Assembly: GCF_009690905.1 (NCBI RefSeq) | Contig: NZ_VOSW01000040.1 | Location: forward strand, 21,353 to 85,352 | DNA from: Paraburkholderia madseniana | GTDB lineage: Bacteria > Pseudomonadota > Gammaproteobacteria > Burkholderiales > Burkholderiaceae | DNA length: 64,000 bases | Reading direction: 5' to 3' | Part shown: positions 44,005 to 53,575 of the stretch, piece after piece | How the letters are laid out: each line of letters starts with the position of its first letter | How positions within the stretch are numbered: the stretch's first letter is position 1 | Notes under the pieces: generated by a model | What the model was told of the DNA's origin: nothing | The model's database searches: none | What the model saw: the letters and a program-made list of their open reading frames with translations, nothing else | Position numbers and translations under genes: made by a program

Positions 44005-44616
44005 ATGCTTGAATCACTTTCGCTCGCTGCGGGCCTCTCATGGGGCAGCGGTCTGCGCCTCTATCTGACAGTCCTGCTGGCCGGCGTGTTCGCACGTCTC
44101 GGCTTCATCCATCTTCCCGATACGCTGTCCGCGCTGTCTTCGCCGTGGGTAATCGGTGTCGCCGGTGTACTGACGGTCACCGAATTTCTCGCCGACAAAA
44201 TCCCCGCGTTCGATTCCTTATGGGACGCGATCCATACCTTTATCCGCATTCCCGCCGGCGCCGTGCTGGCGGCTGGTGCGCTCGGCCATGCCGATCCTGC
44301 GCTGCTGACGGTCGCCGCGCTCGCAGGCGGCACGCTGGCGGGCACCGCGCATCTGGCCAAAGCGGGCACGCGCGCGCTGATCAATCTGTCGCCGGAACCG
44401 GTGTCGAATGTCGTGACCTCGACCGCTGAAGACGGTCTCGTGTTCGGCGGCATGCTGCTCGCACTGTTCGTACCCCTTCTGTTCCTGGTCTTGATGGTGG
44501 GCTTCCTGATGCTGGCCGCCTGGGCGTTGCCGCGGCTGTGGCGCGGGGTGCAGGGCGGTTTTCGCGGGATGGCGACGCACATGGTGTCGCGCTTTGCCAG
44601 GAGCAGGCACGATTGA
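44005..44616 (+). CDS. DUF4126 membrane protein
   Basis: 203 residues from ATG 44005, which has GGAGG six bases upstream. MLESLSLAAGLSWGSGLRLY opens the protein, and about five hydrophobic segments follow. TEFLADKIPAFDSLWDAIHT and NLSPEPVSNVVTSTAEDGLV are typical of DUF4126. Function unknown; it is an integral membrane protein. Its stop overlaps a possible TTG start of the next gene, so the two may be coupled. Confidence 0.85.
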   Translation: MLESLSLAAGLSWGSGLRLYLTVLLAGVFARLGFIHLPDTLSALSSPWVIGVAGVLTVTEFLADKIPAFDSLWDAIHTFIRIPAGAVLAAGALGHADPALLTVAALAGGTLAGTAHLAKAGTRALINLSPEPVSNVVTSTAEDGLVFGGMLLALFVPLLFLVLMVGFLMLAAWALPRLWRGVQGGFRGMATHMVSRFARSRHD

Positions 44617-44672
44617 GCGATACGGGACTCGGGGTAACGGCGCGCGCCAAGGCAGCGCGCCGGTTGGGCAGT

Positions 44673-47189
44673 ATGGATCTGTTGCGCCAGGCTATCCGCA
44701 TGACGGCGCGCGACTGGCGCGCCGGCGAACTGACGATGCTGCTGCTGGCGCTGGTGCTGGCCGTCGCGGCGCTGTCGAGTGTCGGCTTTCTGGCTGACCG
44801 TTTGCATCAGGGACTCGAGCGCGATGCACGGCGCATGATCGCCGCTGATTTCATCGTCCGCGCCGATCATCCGGTCGATCCGCAGTTCGCGCAGCAAGCC
44901 GGCGCGCTCGGTCTGAACACCGCGAGCACGGCGATCTTTCCCAGCATGATCAACTCGACCGGCGCGCAGCCGGTCTCGCGGCTGGCCGCTATCAAGGCGG
45001 TGTCGCCGGGTTATCCGCTGCGCGGCGCGTTGCGGATTGCTCCAGCGCCGGGCGCAGCGGACCATCCCACCCAATCGATTCCGGCACCTGGCACGGTATG
45101 GGTCGATCAGGCATTGCTCGACGCGCTGAAGCTGCATGTCGGCGATGCGGTGAAGGTCGGGTCCCGCAGCTTCACGATCGGCGCGATGATTACCCGCGAA
45201 CTCGATCGTGGCTTCTCGTTCGTCAATTTTTCGCCGCGTTTGATGCTGCGTGCCGACGATGTCCAGTCGACCGGCCTCATCACCTTCGGCAGTCGCGTGA
45301 CTTACCGCTTGCTGGTGGCGGGTTCGGATGCGTCGGTGGCGCGCTTCGCGCAATTCGCACACGACAAGGTGGACGGCGGCAAGATGCGCGGCGTTGCGCT
45401 TGAGTCGTTGCAGGACGGTCAGCCGCAGGTGCGTCAGACGCTCGACCGCGCGAGCCACTTCCTCACGCTGGTCTCGCTGCTCACCGCGTTGCTCGCGGCG
45501 GTGGCGATCGCCATGGCCGCGCACCGGTATATGCGCCGGCATCTGGACGGCTGCGCGGCGATGCGTTGTCTTGGCGTCAGTCAAGCCACACTGCGCACGC
45601 TGTTCACGCTTGAATTCGTGGGGCTGGGTTTGATCGGTGGCGCGCTCGGCGTGGCGCTCGGTTACCTGGGGCATATGGCGTTGCTGACGTGGCTCGGCAG
45701 TCTGATCGACGTCGTGCTGCCGTATCCAACCGCATGGCCAGCGCTCGAAGGTATCGCAGCCGGTCTCGTGTTGTTGCTCGGGTTCGCGTTGCCGCCGCTG
45801 TTGCCGTTGACGCGCGTGCCGCCGGTGCGCGTGCTGCGCCGCGAATGGGGCGAAGCGGGGCGCACTGCCTGGGCCGCTTACGCGCTTGGCATTGTGCTGT
45901 TCGCCGCGCTCCTGATCGTCGCGGCGGGCGAGTTGAAGCTCGGCGGCATTGTAGCGGGCGGCTTCGCCGGCGGACTGCTGGTGTTCGCGTGCATCGCTCG
46001 GCTGGCGTTGTGGGGTGCGTCGCGTGTCGTGCGCAGCGAGCGCGTGAATGCCGGAATCGGCTGGCGTTACGCGCTGGCGTCGCTGGAGCGGCGCAGCGGC
46101 GCCAGCGCGTTGCAGATCACCGCGCTCGGCATCGGTCTGATGTGCCTGTTGCTGATCGCGATGACGCACAACGACCTTGTGGCCGGCTGGCGCAAATCGA
46201 CGCCGCCTGATGCGCCGAACGAATTCGTCATCGACATCCAGCCCGACCAGCGCGAAGCCGTCACGCAATATCTGGGCACGCACGGCGTGCCCGGCACAGT
46301 GCTCGCGCCGATGGTGCGCGGCCGGCTGCTTGCGATCAACGGCAAGCCTGTCAATCCGGATTCATTCAAGGGCGACGACGCAAAGCGTCTCGTCGACCGC
46401 GAATTCAATCTGTCGTACACGACCGAGCTGCCCGACGACAACCGCCTCTCAGCCGGCACGTGGTATGGCGACACGAAGACACCGCAGATTTCGATCGAGC
46501 AGGGGCTCGCGAAGCTGATCAACGTGAAGCCCGGCGATACCCTGCGCTTCGACGTGACGGGTCTGCAGATCGATGCGCCGGTGACGAGCGTGCGCAAGCT
46601 CGACTGGGGCTCGTTCAAGGTCAACTTTTTCGTGCTGATGCCACCGGCGGCCTTGCAGGATTTTCCGGCGACGTTCATCACGAGCTTCCATTTACCGCCC
46701 GACAAGCAATCGACCATCGACGGGCTGATCGCCGCCTACCCGAACCTCACGGCAATCGACACCGGTCCGATTCTGGCGCAGGTGCAGCGCGTCCTGCAGC
46801 AGGTGATCGGCGCGGTGCAGTTCCTGTTCACGTTCACGCTCGCAGCCGGCGTGCTGGTGCTCTACGCAGCGCTTGCCGGCACCCGCGATGAGCGTATGCG
46901 AGAATCCGCGCTGCTGCGCGCGCTGGGGGCCTCGCATCGCCAGGTGCGTGCGGTGCAGGTCGCCGAGTTCGTGGCGGTTGGCGCGCTGGCGGGGTTGATG
47001 GCGGCGCTCGGTGCGCAGGTGATCGGCTGGCAACTGGCGACGCGTGTGTTCGAGTTTTATCTGGCGTTCGATCCGTGGTTGTTGCCGGCGGGTATCGCAG
47101 CCGGCATCGCCTGCGCGGGCGTGGGTGGCTGGCTCAGCTTGCGGCACGTGCTGGCGCGGCCGGCCTTGCAATCGCTGCGAGATGCGTAA
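44673..47189 (+). CDS. FtsX/MacB-like ABC transporter permease (YbbP type)
   Basis: 838 residues from ATG 44673. The protein has an N-terminal helix, a large periplasmic domain, then a block of helices near 260-470, a second periplasmic part and final helices, the duplicated FtsX-MacB layout of YbbP. An in-frame TTG at 44613 has AGGAG upstream and overlaps the DUF4126 stop; it may be the true start, giving 858 residues. No ATPase gene is nearby, so the partner YbbA-like protein is encoded elsewhere. The substrate is probably a lipid or lipoprotein. Confidence 0.85.
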   Translation: MDLLRQAIRMTARDWRAGELTMLLLALVLAVAALSSVGFLADRLHQGLERDARRMIAADFIVRADHPVDPQFAQQAGALGLNTASTAIFPSMINSTGAQPVSRLAAIKAVSPGYPLRGALRIAPAPGAADHPTQSIPAPGTVWVDQALLDALKLHVGDAVKVGSRSFTIGAMITRELDRGFSFVNFSPRLMLRADDVQSTGLITFGSRVTYRLLVAGSDASVARFAQFAHDKVDGGKMRGVALESLQDGQPQVRQTLDRASHFLTLVSLLTALLAAVAIAMAAHRYMRRHLDGCAAMRCLGVSQATLRTLFTLEFVGLGLIGGALGVALGYLGHMALLTWLGSLIDVVLPYPTAWPALEGIAAGLVLLLGFALPPLLPLTRVPPVRVLRREWGEAGRTAWAAYALGIVLFAALLIVAAGELKLGGIVAGGFAGGLLVFACIARLALWGASRVVRSERVNAGIGWRYALASLERRSGASALQITALGIGLMCLLLIAMTHNDLVAGWRKSTPPDAPNEFVIDIQPDQREAVTQYLGTHGVPGTVLAPMVRGRLLAINGKPVNPDSFKGDDAKRLVDREFNLSYTTELPDDNRLSAGTWYGDTKTPQISIEQGLAKLINVKPGDTLRFDVTGLQIDAPVTSVRKLDWGSFKVNFFVLMPPAALQDFPATFITSFHLPPDKQSTIDGLIAAYPNLTAIDTGPILAQVQRVLQQVIGAVQFLFTFTLAAGVLVLYAALAGTRDERMRESALLRALGASHRQVRAVQVAEFVAVGALAGLMAALGAQVIGWQLATRVFEFYLAFDPWLLPAGIAAGIACAGVGGWLSLRHVLARPALQSLRDA

Positions 47190-47217
47190 TTTTTCTTTCC
47201 TGTTTTTGTGATTGGGT

Positions 47218-47631
47218 ATGAGCGATCTTAACGACGAAGTGTCCGCGGCACAGCCGACGGCCTTCGAACTGGTGGGCGGTGAAGCGCGCGTGCGCGAACT
47301 GGTCGACCGGTTTTATGACTTGATGGATCTCGAAGCGGAATTCGCCGGGATTCGCGCTTTGCATCCCGAGTCACTTGATGGCTCGCGCGACAAGTTCTTC
47401 TGGTTCCTGTGCGGATGGATGGGCGGTCCCGATCATTACATCAGCCGCTTCGGTCATCCGCGGTTGCGGGCCCGACATATGCCGTTTCCGATCGCGTCCA
47501 GCGAGCGGGATCAGTGGCTTCGCTGCATGGCGTGGGCGATGGAAGACGTTGGGCTTTCCGAGGCGTTGAGGGAGCGCTTGCTGGCGTCGTTCTTCGAGAC
47601 TGCGGACTGGATGCGCAATCGCAATGGTTGA
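47218..47631 (+). CDS. Group II truncated haemoglobin
   Basis: 137 residues from ATG 47218. FELVGGEARVRELVDRFYDL and FFWFLCGWMGGPDHYISRFG then RARHMPFPI (proximal His) match trHbO-type globins. They bind O2 or NO in the cytoplasm; a role in oxygen supply or peroxide/NO handling is inferred. The stop codon overlaps the start of the DUF924 gene. Confidence 0.9.
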   Translation: MSDLNDEVSAAQPTAFELVGGEARVRELVDRFYDLMDLEAEFAGIRALHPESLDGSRDKFFWFLCGWMGGPDHYISRFGHPRLRARHMPFPIASSERDQWLRCMAWAMEDVGLSEALRERLLASFFETADWMRNRNG

Positions 47632-48229
47632 GCGGCTAGCGGAGCCGGAAGCAGCAGAGGCGCGCGCGGTCCTGGATTGCTGGTTCGGCGCCCCGCATTC
47701 GCCCACCTTCGGTGAGGCGCGCAAGCTCTGGTTCTCCCGCGACGCCGCCTTCGATGCGCTGCTGCTGGAACGTTTCGGGGCACTTATCGATGCTGCGCGC
47801 ACAGGGTCACTCGATAGCTGGACAGAGACTCCGCTCGGCGCGTTGGCGCTCGTCATCGTGCTGGATCAGTTTTCCCGCAATTGCCACCGCAATACGCCGC
47901 GCGCTTTCGCTGGCGATCATCAGGCGTTGCGCATCGCGCAACAGATAATTGCCAGCGGCGCCGATCTCTTGTTGCCGACCGCGCATCACCGCGCGTTCGC
48001 GTATCTACCGTTCGAGCACGACGAAACGCTTGCCAGCCAGCACGAATCGTTGCGCCTGTTCAAACAGTTGAAGGCGGAACCGGGCGGTGCGTCCTACTAT
48101 TCCTCCGCGGTCAGGCACGCCAGAATCATCGAGCGTTTCGGACGCTTTCCCCATCGCAATGCGCTGCTTGGGCGCCAGTCGACGGATGAAGAAACGGCTT
48201 TCCTGAAAGAACCCGGCTCGTCGTTCTAG
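47624..48229 (+). CDS. DUF924 family protein
   Basis: 201 residues starting MVERLAEPEAAEARAVLDCW. The conserved parts are LVIVLDQFSRNCHRNTPRAF and HRAFAYLPFEHDE, diagnostic for the DUF924 (TPR-like helical) family of unknown function. It overlaps the truncated haemoglobin gene by eight bases, so the two are coexpressed. The link to haem is only by context. Confidence 0.88.
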   Translation: MVERLAEPEAAEARAVLDCWFGAPHSPTFGEARKLWFSRDAAFDALLLERFGALIDAARTGSLDSWTETPLGALALVIVLDQFSRNCHRNTPRAFAGDHQALRIAQQIIASGADLLLPTAHHRAFAYLPFEHDETLASQHESLRLFKQLKAEPGGASYYSSAVRHARIIERFGRFPHRNALLGRQSTDEETAFLKEPGSSF

Positions 48230-48279
48230 GCGTAACGGCAACGTGCAGGCGCAGGCAGGTGCAATCTGCACGCCACGTG

Positions 48280-50277
48280 CTACTCGCCGCGCGCGGGCGT
48301 TGCCGGCGTCCGCACGAATACCCGCAACAGCTCGTCGGTGTCGCCTGGGCGCGCACCCGACCAGAACAGCCGCCAATCGCCTGCCGGAGCGCGCGCATTG
48401 TCACGGCGGCTCTGTTCGATTAGCCACGTGCACTCGGTCGCCGCGGTGTTCGCGGTCGGCTGATGCTCGATGCCGGTGTAGTAGTACAACATCGGCGCTT
48501 CGGATTCGCCGAGCCCCTTGCTGGCCATGCAATCCCCATCGTTCCATTCGATATTCATCCTGGCGCCGAGGTTTTCGAACACGGAGCGGTAGCTCTTCGC
48601 GTAGTCGAGCCACGGCAGCAGCAGCGTGCTCACCAATCCCCACGCGAGAATCGCGCCCGCACACCAGCTCAGCACACCGCGCCATTTGCCGGTGTATTTG
48701 AAGAGTGGCAGGAGCCACAGCCAGCCGAGTGTCATCAGCAGCGCGGCCGCGATCAGCCCTGGCTTGACCGGCAGCACCCAGTCGAGCGGCAACCAGCGGC
48801 CGAGCCGGTGCAGCGACGCATGCGTGTTGGCCGGATCGCTCATGATCGACCAGATGATCCACGCGAGCGCGGCCGTGCTGCCGAACAGCACGCGGCTTGC
48901 CATGTCCCAGCCTGCGTGAAGACGCCGCGGCAGCTTTTCGATACCTTGCATCGCCACCAGGGCGAGCGGCGCGATGAACGGCAGGATGTACAGTTCGCGC
49001 ACCGTTGCCGAGCTTTGCAGTACGGCGAAACCGGTGCCCGCGAAAATCACCGGGAGAGCGACACGCGGATCGCGCCAGCGGCGCCATCCGCCGCCGGCGA
49101 GCGCGGCCAATGCAAGCGGTACGACCGGAAAGCCGACGCTCAGCACGGTGCGCAGCACGAACAGACGGCTTTCGTTTTCAGAGCCGAGCTCCGCCACCGA
49201 AAAGCCGAAGAAGCGGCCGATGTTGTTGTCCCACAGCCAGACCTTGAAGAGCGCTTCGGAGCGCAGATAGAAACAGATCGGCCAGATCAGCGCGAAGGGC
49301 GCGCAGATCAGCGCGGCGATACCGAGCGCTCCTGCAAAGCTGCGGGTGCGGCAGGCGGGATACAGCACCAGCACTGCGACGGTGGTGGCGCCAAACACGA
49401 GCGGCACGAACAGGCCCTTGGCCAGCAACGACAGGCCCACGCCCGCACCGAACATCGCCGCGCCGCTCAGAATCGCGTGACGCCGGCGGCGTGCATCGCC
49501 CCTTAGCAGGCGCGCGTCGTCGCGCAGATGCACGAGGACGAGTTCGAATAGTCCGCAAAAGCCGATCGCGGCGCCGGCCATCAGCGCGACGTCGGTCATC
49601 ATGTCGTGCACGTGCTTGATGATGACGAGCGTGCTCGCGAACAAGGCCAGCGTGCCGATCACACGGATATCGAGCCAGCTCGAGGCGGCCACCGCGCGGC
49701 GGGCGACGCGTGCGGTGTAGTAGACGGTCAGTCCGGCGAAGAGCGCGCTCGCGAGGCGTGCGGCGTCATGCAAAGGCAGGTAGCGGCCGAACATCCACGC
49801 GAGGCCGGCGGCGACCCAGTCGTAGATCGGCGGCTTTTCGACGAAGGGCTGGCCGGCGTTGGTCGGCACGACCAGATCGCCGGTGTCGAGCATGTGCTGG
49901 ATGATCCCGAACGTGTAGGTCTCGTCCTGCTTCCATGGCTCATGGCCCAAGGTGCCAGGCAGGAGCCACGCGCACAGGATCGCCAGCGCGGCCAGCCACA
50001 TCAACGGACGGGCCGCCGTGAGCGCGCGCAAGCGCCGGGCGCCGCGCGAAGCGGGACCCGGAGCGATGGGTTCCGTGGGGCCGGCAGGGCCGGCGGGCCT
50101 TGCGGGCGCTGCGGCTTCGGCCGCCGCAGTATGGTCGGATGGCCAGGCGGCGCCGGATTCGGCAACGTGTGCCGAGCCGGGATGCGTGTCCGGTGCGCCG
50201 TCGGCGGGGCCGGCCGGCGCTGGCGTCGCAATCGCGACCTTCCCCGCGCGCCAGGGCGCGGATGGCTTTTCGTACAT
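48280..50277 (-). CDS. GT39-like (ArnT/PMT) membrane glycosyltransferase
   Basis: 665 residues: a Pro/Ala-rich cytoplasmic N-terminus of about 85 residues, then about 11-12 membrane helices. The first periplasmic loop has GHEPWKQDETYTFGIIQH, whose acidic pair is typical of GT39/ArnT catalysis, and NAGQPFVEKPPIYDWVAA, a PMT_2 signature. Such enzymes move sugars from polyprenyl-phosphate to lipid A or glycans. The acceptor here is unknown and no arn genes are adjacent. The C-terminal domain carries a Cys in WNDGDCMAS. Confidence 0.85.
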   Translation of the reverse strand: MYEKPSAPWRAGKVAIATPAPAGPADGAPDTHPGSAHVAESGAAWPSDHTAAAEAAAPARPAGPAGPTEPIAPGPASRGARRLRALTAARPLMWLAALAILCAWLLPGTLGHEPWKQDETYTFGIIQHMLDTGDLVVPTNAGQPFVEKPPIYDWVAAGLAWMFGRYLPLHDAARLASALFAGLTVYYTARVARRAVAASSWLDIRVIGTLALFASTLVIIKHVHDMMTDVALMAGAAIGFCGLFELVLVHLRDDARLLRGDARRRRHAILSGAAMFGAGVGLSLLAKGLFVPLVFGATTVAVLVLYPACRTRSFAGALGIAALICAPFALIWPICFYLRSEALFKVWLWDNNIGRFFGFSVAELGSENESRLFVLRTVLSVGFPVVPLALAALAGGGWRRWRDPRVALPVIFAGTGFAVLQSSATVRELYILPFIAPLALVAMQGIEKLPRRLHAGWDMASRVLFGSTAALAWIIWSIMSDPANTHASLHRLGRWLPLDWVLPVKPGLIAAALLMTLGWLWLLPLFKYTGKWRGVLSWCAGAILAWGLVSTLLLPWLDYAKSYRSVFENLGARMNIEWNDGDCMASKGLGESEAPMLYYYTGIEHQPTANTAATECTWLIEQSRRDNARAPAGDWRLFWSGARPGDTDELLRVFVRTPATPARGE

Positions 50278-50529
50278 TGGAATCTCTGATCGCCGTACGC
50301 GGCGACGTGGGCCGCGGACTTATGCTTTGGCTATGCGTTCGCATGCGGTTGCATGCGAACGCTGCGATTGTAGTCCGAGTTTATTACGGCCGATTACAGA
50401 AAAAGCACGGAATATCGCGGTCAGCCGAACAGATTGCGCCGATTCCTCGTCAAATTGACGGGAATCGGGGTCGGGAAAGGAGAAGGCGGCCGTGCGAAGC
50501 TGCCGGCCGCGGGAACAGAAGAGCGGTAT

Positions 50530-51276
50530 TCAGCGTCCGCCGGCGACGTCGAGCAGTGCGCCCGTCACGTACGAGGCGGCATCGCTCAGCAACCAGACGA
50601 TCGACTCGGCGACTTCGTCGGCGCTGCCGGGGCGGCCCAACGGCGTGGTCGCGCCGAGCTGGGCGGCGCGCTCGGGCTTGCCGCCGCTGGCGTGGATTTC
50701 GGTATCGATCAGGCCGGGGCGCACCGCGTTCACGCGCACGCCCTGCGGGCCGAGTTCCTTGGCGAGGCCGATCGTCATGGTGTCGACGGCGCCCTTCGAG
50801 CCGGCATAGTCGACGTATTCGTTCGGCGAACCCAAACGCGAGGCCGCCGACGAGATGTTCACGATCACACCACCCGCGCCGCCACGAGTTGTCGACATCC
50901 GGCGCGCGGCTTCGCGTGCGCACAGATACGCGCCGAGCACATTGACGTCGAACATGCGTTTCAGGCGCGCGAGGTCCATATCCGCGAGCTGGCTCGAAGG
51001 CGCAACGATCCCGGCATTGTTGACGAGCGCATCGAGCCGGCCGAACTTTTGCAGGAGCGCGTCGAACATCGCGATCACGTCGGCTTCACTGGCGACGTCG
51101 CCGGCAATCGGCAACGCCTGGCCGCCGGCGCGTTCCACTTCAGCAGCGGTGTCCTGCGCGGCCGCGAGATTCCGCGCGTAATTCACGCCGACCGACCAGC
51201 CGCGCGCGCCCAGCAAACGCGCGGTCGCACGGCCAATGCCGCGGCTGCCACCGGTGATCAGAACGGCTTTCGTCAT
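50530..51276 (-). CDS. Classical short-chain dehydrogenase/reductase
   Basis: 248 residues with all canonical motifs: LITGGSRGIGRATARLLG, LVNNAGIV, NISSAASRLG (Ser), YVDYAGSKGAVD (YxxxK) and RPGLIDTEIHA. It is a NAD(P)-dependent oxidoreductase, similar in type to glucose 1-dehydrogenases and beta-ketoacyl reductases. Substrate unknown. It contrasts with the motif-less SDR at 32394. The LOG-family gene lies 95 bases upstream. Confidence 0.92.
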   Translation of the reverse strand: MTKAVLITGGSRGIGRATARLLGARGWSVGVNYARNLAAAQDTAAEVERAGGQALPIAGDVASEADVIAMFDALLQKFGRLDALVNNAGIVAPSSQLADMDLARLKRMFDVNVLGAYLCAREAARRMSTTRGGAGGVIVNISSAASRLGSPNEYVDYAGSKGAVDTMTIGLAKELGPQGVRVNAVRPGLIDTEIHASGGKPERAAQLGATTPLGRPGSADEVAESIVWLLSDAASYVTGALLDVAGGR

Positions 51277-51371
51277 TGCAACCTCATCGTTCGGGCGGGG
51301 GCCGCGGGAGCGTGCGGCGGGTGTTCGTTCAGGCAGTTGAAGAAGCGCGCCTGGCGGCGATCAATCGGTGA

Positions 51372-51956
51372 TCAAACGGCGTCGCGTTTGACGGCCCATT
51401 TGTCGCTGGCAGGCGGTTTATAGCGTTGCAGCTTGTCGATCAGCGCGACCGGATCGGCATCCCTTTGCAGGATGTCGAAATAGGTCTGCCGCATGAAACC
51501 TTCGTCTACCGTGTGCTTGAGGAGTGCGATCAGCGGATCGTAGAAACCGTCGATATTCAGCAGTGCCACCGGCTTCTGGTGATAGCCGAGCTGCGCCCAC
51601 GTATAGACCTCGAACAGCTCTTCGAGCGTGCCCGCGCCGCCAGGCATCGCGACGAATGCGTCGGACAGGTCGGCCATCATCTTCTTGCGATGATGCATGT
51701 CAGGCACCACATGCAGCTCGGTCAGCCCGTTATGGCCGACTTCCTTGTTGACCAGCAACTCCGGAATCACGCCGATTGCGCGGCCGCCTTCGGCCATCAC
51801 GGTATCGGCGATCACGCCCATCAGGCCGACCTTGCCGCCGCCATAGACCAGCGCGAGATCGGCCTGCACCAGTGCGCGGCCGAAAGCACGCGCGGCTTTG
51901 GCGTACAACGGTCTGGCTCCGTCGGAGGAGCCGCAATACACACACACCGACTTCAT
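51372..51956 (-). CDS. LOG-family (TIGR00730) nucleotide phosphoribohydrolase
   Basis: 194 residues from ATG 51956 (MKSVCVYCGSSDG). GGGKVGLMG and PGGAGTLEELFEVYTW are the LOG motifs for release of base from nucleoside 5'-monophosphate. In bacteria the true substrate is often AMP or an unknown nucleotide, and the name lysine decarboxylase is an old misannotation. The TetR gene stops two bases before its start. Confidence 0.92.
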   Translation of the reverse strand: MKSVCVYCGSSDGARPLYAKAARAFGRALVQADLALVYGGGKVGLMGVIADTVMAEGGRAIGVIPELLVNKEVGHNGLTELHVVPDMHHRKKMMADLSDAFVAMPGGAGTLEELFEVYTWAQLGYHQKPVALLNIDGFYDPLIALLKHTVDEGFMRQTYFDILQRDADPVALIDKLQRYKPPASDKWAVKRDAV

Positions 51957-51958
51957 AC

Positions 51959-52684
51959 TCAAACGTCCTTCGGTTCGTTGCGGGGCGCGGCGCCTTCTTT
52001 CGGCGGCAGGTAGTCATAGAACTCGCGCTTGGGCAGCTTGCCCGAGACGAGGTCGTCGAAAATCTGCCGCGAGCGGCCGCGCAGATAAGGCGCCATGAGC
52101 GAGACGATCTGCACGCTCACCTGATGCAGTTCCGCGCGAATCGTTTCCTGCTCGTTGTACTTGCGCGGATTCATCACGAACTGATACGACAGCCAGTACG
52201 TGCCGATTACGCCGACGTTGGTGGCGATCACGTGCAGTTCTTCGGGCGTGGCGACCATTTCGCCGTCGGCCACGAGTTGCTCGCAGAACTGGCTTGCAAA
52301 GCGCACCTTGTGGCTGATGATCTGCTTGAAGTGCGTCTCGAGCGTGCGGTTGCGCGCCAGCAGATCGTTCAGGTCGCGATACAGGAAACGATAGCGCCAG
52401 GTGAAATCGACCATGTACTGCAGGTACGACCACATCTCGTCGATCGTCGCGCGGTGGTCGTCGGGAAAGCGCAGACGCTTTTCGATCTCCTGCTCGAACT
52501 GGCTGAAAATGCTGTTGATGATGTCGTCTTTGTTGCGGAAGTGGTAGTACAGGTTGCCTGGACTGATTTCCATTTCCTCGGCGATCGTCGTCGTCGTGAC
52601 GTTCGGCTCGCCGATCTCGTTGAACAGCTTCAACGATAGTTCGAGTATCCGTTCGCGGGTGCGGCGGGGAGGTTTGGCTTCCAT
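51959..52684 (-). CDS. TetR/AcrR-family regulator
   Basis: 241 residues. The helix-turn-helix is at about residues 10-55 (ERILELSLKLFNEIGEPNVT then SPGNLYYHFRNKDDI). The long C-terminal domain, with HHKVRFASQF-like helices, is the ligand-binding part; ligand unknown. It is cotranscribed with the LOG-family gene. The promoter region at 52800-52838 holds dyads that it may bind. Confidence 0.9.
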   Translation of the reverse strand: MEAKPPRRTRERILELSLKLFNEIGEPNVTTTTIAEEMEISPGNLYYHFRNKDDIINSIFSQFEQEIEKRLRFPDDHRATIDEMWSYLQYMVDFTWRYRFLYRDLNDLLARNRTLETHFKQIISHKVRFASQFCEQLVADGEMVATPEELHVIATNVGVIGTYWLSYQFVMNPRKYNEQETIRAELHQVSVQIVSLMAPYLRGRSRQIFDDLVSGKLPKREFYDYLPPKEGAAPRNEPKDV

Positions 52685-52799
52685 GTCGTCCGGCCCTGGT
52701 TACGCCGGGCTGGGCGCGTGGCGGCTTGCCGCTCTAGCGTGATCCACCCGGACGTGGTTGGTATTTTGATTGAGCGCCTCAGCGGTTTCCCGTAAGACT

Positions 52800-52838
52800 G
52801 TCGGACGATTATAAACCGACCGTTCTTATACCAAACGG
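52800..52838 (-). promoter_or_regulatory. Promoter and dyads before the TetR gene
   Basis: On the minus strand TATAAT (52813-52808) lies 15 bases after TTGGTA (52834-52829). Two dyads bracket it: GTCGG-N11-CCGAC (52800-52820) and CCGTT-N9-AACGG (52820-52838). The arms could be an autoregulatory TetR operator. Spacing of the hexamers is short, so the -35 is uncertain. Confidence 0.4.
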
Positions 52839-52915
52839 ATACTCAGGGTTTTCATTCTTTGGGACGCCGGGAAAGGGCGTCAGGCGGTGCTTCGGGGTGA
52901 ATTCCATAGCCGCGC

Positions 52916-53575
52916 TCAGAACCACGCTTTGACCCAATGCACGAGGAGCGGCCCGACGATCAGTCCCCACGTCATCACGCACATGCCGAGCGCGACCATG
53001 ACCGCAGCGCTGCCGAGGTCCTTGGCACGGCGCGACAACTCGTGGCGCTCAAGCGAAATCCGGTCGATGGCCGCCTCGACGCTCGAATTCAGCAATTCGA
53101 CGATCAGCACCAGCAGTACCGAGCCGAGCAGCAACACGCGCGACACGGGATCGACGGGCACCAGCACGCCGCACGGAATCAGAATTGCGGCGAGCGTGAG
53201 CTCCTGGCGAAACGCGCTTTCCTCGCGGATCGCCACGCGAAACCCGGCCAGCGAATTTTTCATCGCGTGCCACGCGCGGGTCACGCCGCGATTGCCCTTG
53301 TACGGATTGAAGGGGAGCGGCGCGAATGGATCGTCGGGGCTGAGCGGTTCGTTGTGCGGCTCGCTCTCGGGGTTCGAGAGACCCCCAAGGCTTGCACCGT
53401 TCATGCCGTGAAAACCATTCGCGTGATCGACATGATTCGGCATGCCGTGCTCGCTCACATCGTCGAACGGTTCGATGCCGGCGGCTTCGGTGTCGACAGC
53501 GCGCAGCGCGCCTTTCGACGCGCGTGCGGCGGTGGAGTTTCGGGTTCGCATAAACGGCTCGGCGCGTCGCTTCAC
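52916..53575 (-). CDS. dgkA: Diacylglycerol kinase DgkA with N-terminal extension
   Basis: 219 residues from a GTG at 53575 that overlaps the upstream stop (GTGA), or 211 from ATG 53551. The core, from about residue 89, is FNPYKGNRGVTRAWHAMKNS, REESAFRQELTLAA and VELLNSSVEAAIDRISLE, matching DgkA of about 122 residues with three membrane helices. The first about 88 residues are polar and His/Glu/Pro-rich and not part of the family. The enzyme phosphorylates diacylglycerol to phosphatidic acid. It is last in a run behind a PlcP-like and a GT4 gene, which would both act around diacylglycerol. Confidence 0.88.
   Translation of the reverse strand: MKRRAEPFMRTRNSTAARASKGALRAVDTEAAGIEPFDDVSEHGMPNHVDHANGFHGMNGASLGGLSNPESEPHNEPLSPDDPFAPLPFNPYKGNRGVTRAWHAMKNSLAGFRVAIREESAFRQELTLAAILIPCGVLVPVDPVSRVLLLGSVLLVLIVELLNSSVEAAIDRISLERHELSRRAKDLGSAAVMVALGMCVMTWGLIVGPLLVHWVKAWF

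Noticed and set aside
44061..46283. 740-codon antisense frame opposite the DUF4126 and permease genes
   Set aside because: Arg/Gln-rich, no recognisable motif, and both opposite-strand genes are well supported.
50278..50529. Coding content between the GT39 and SDR genes
   Set aside because: Short frames there lack ribosome sites and family motifs; nothing else was seen.
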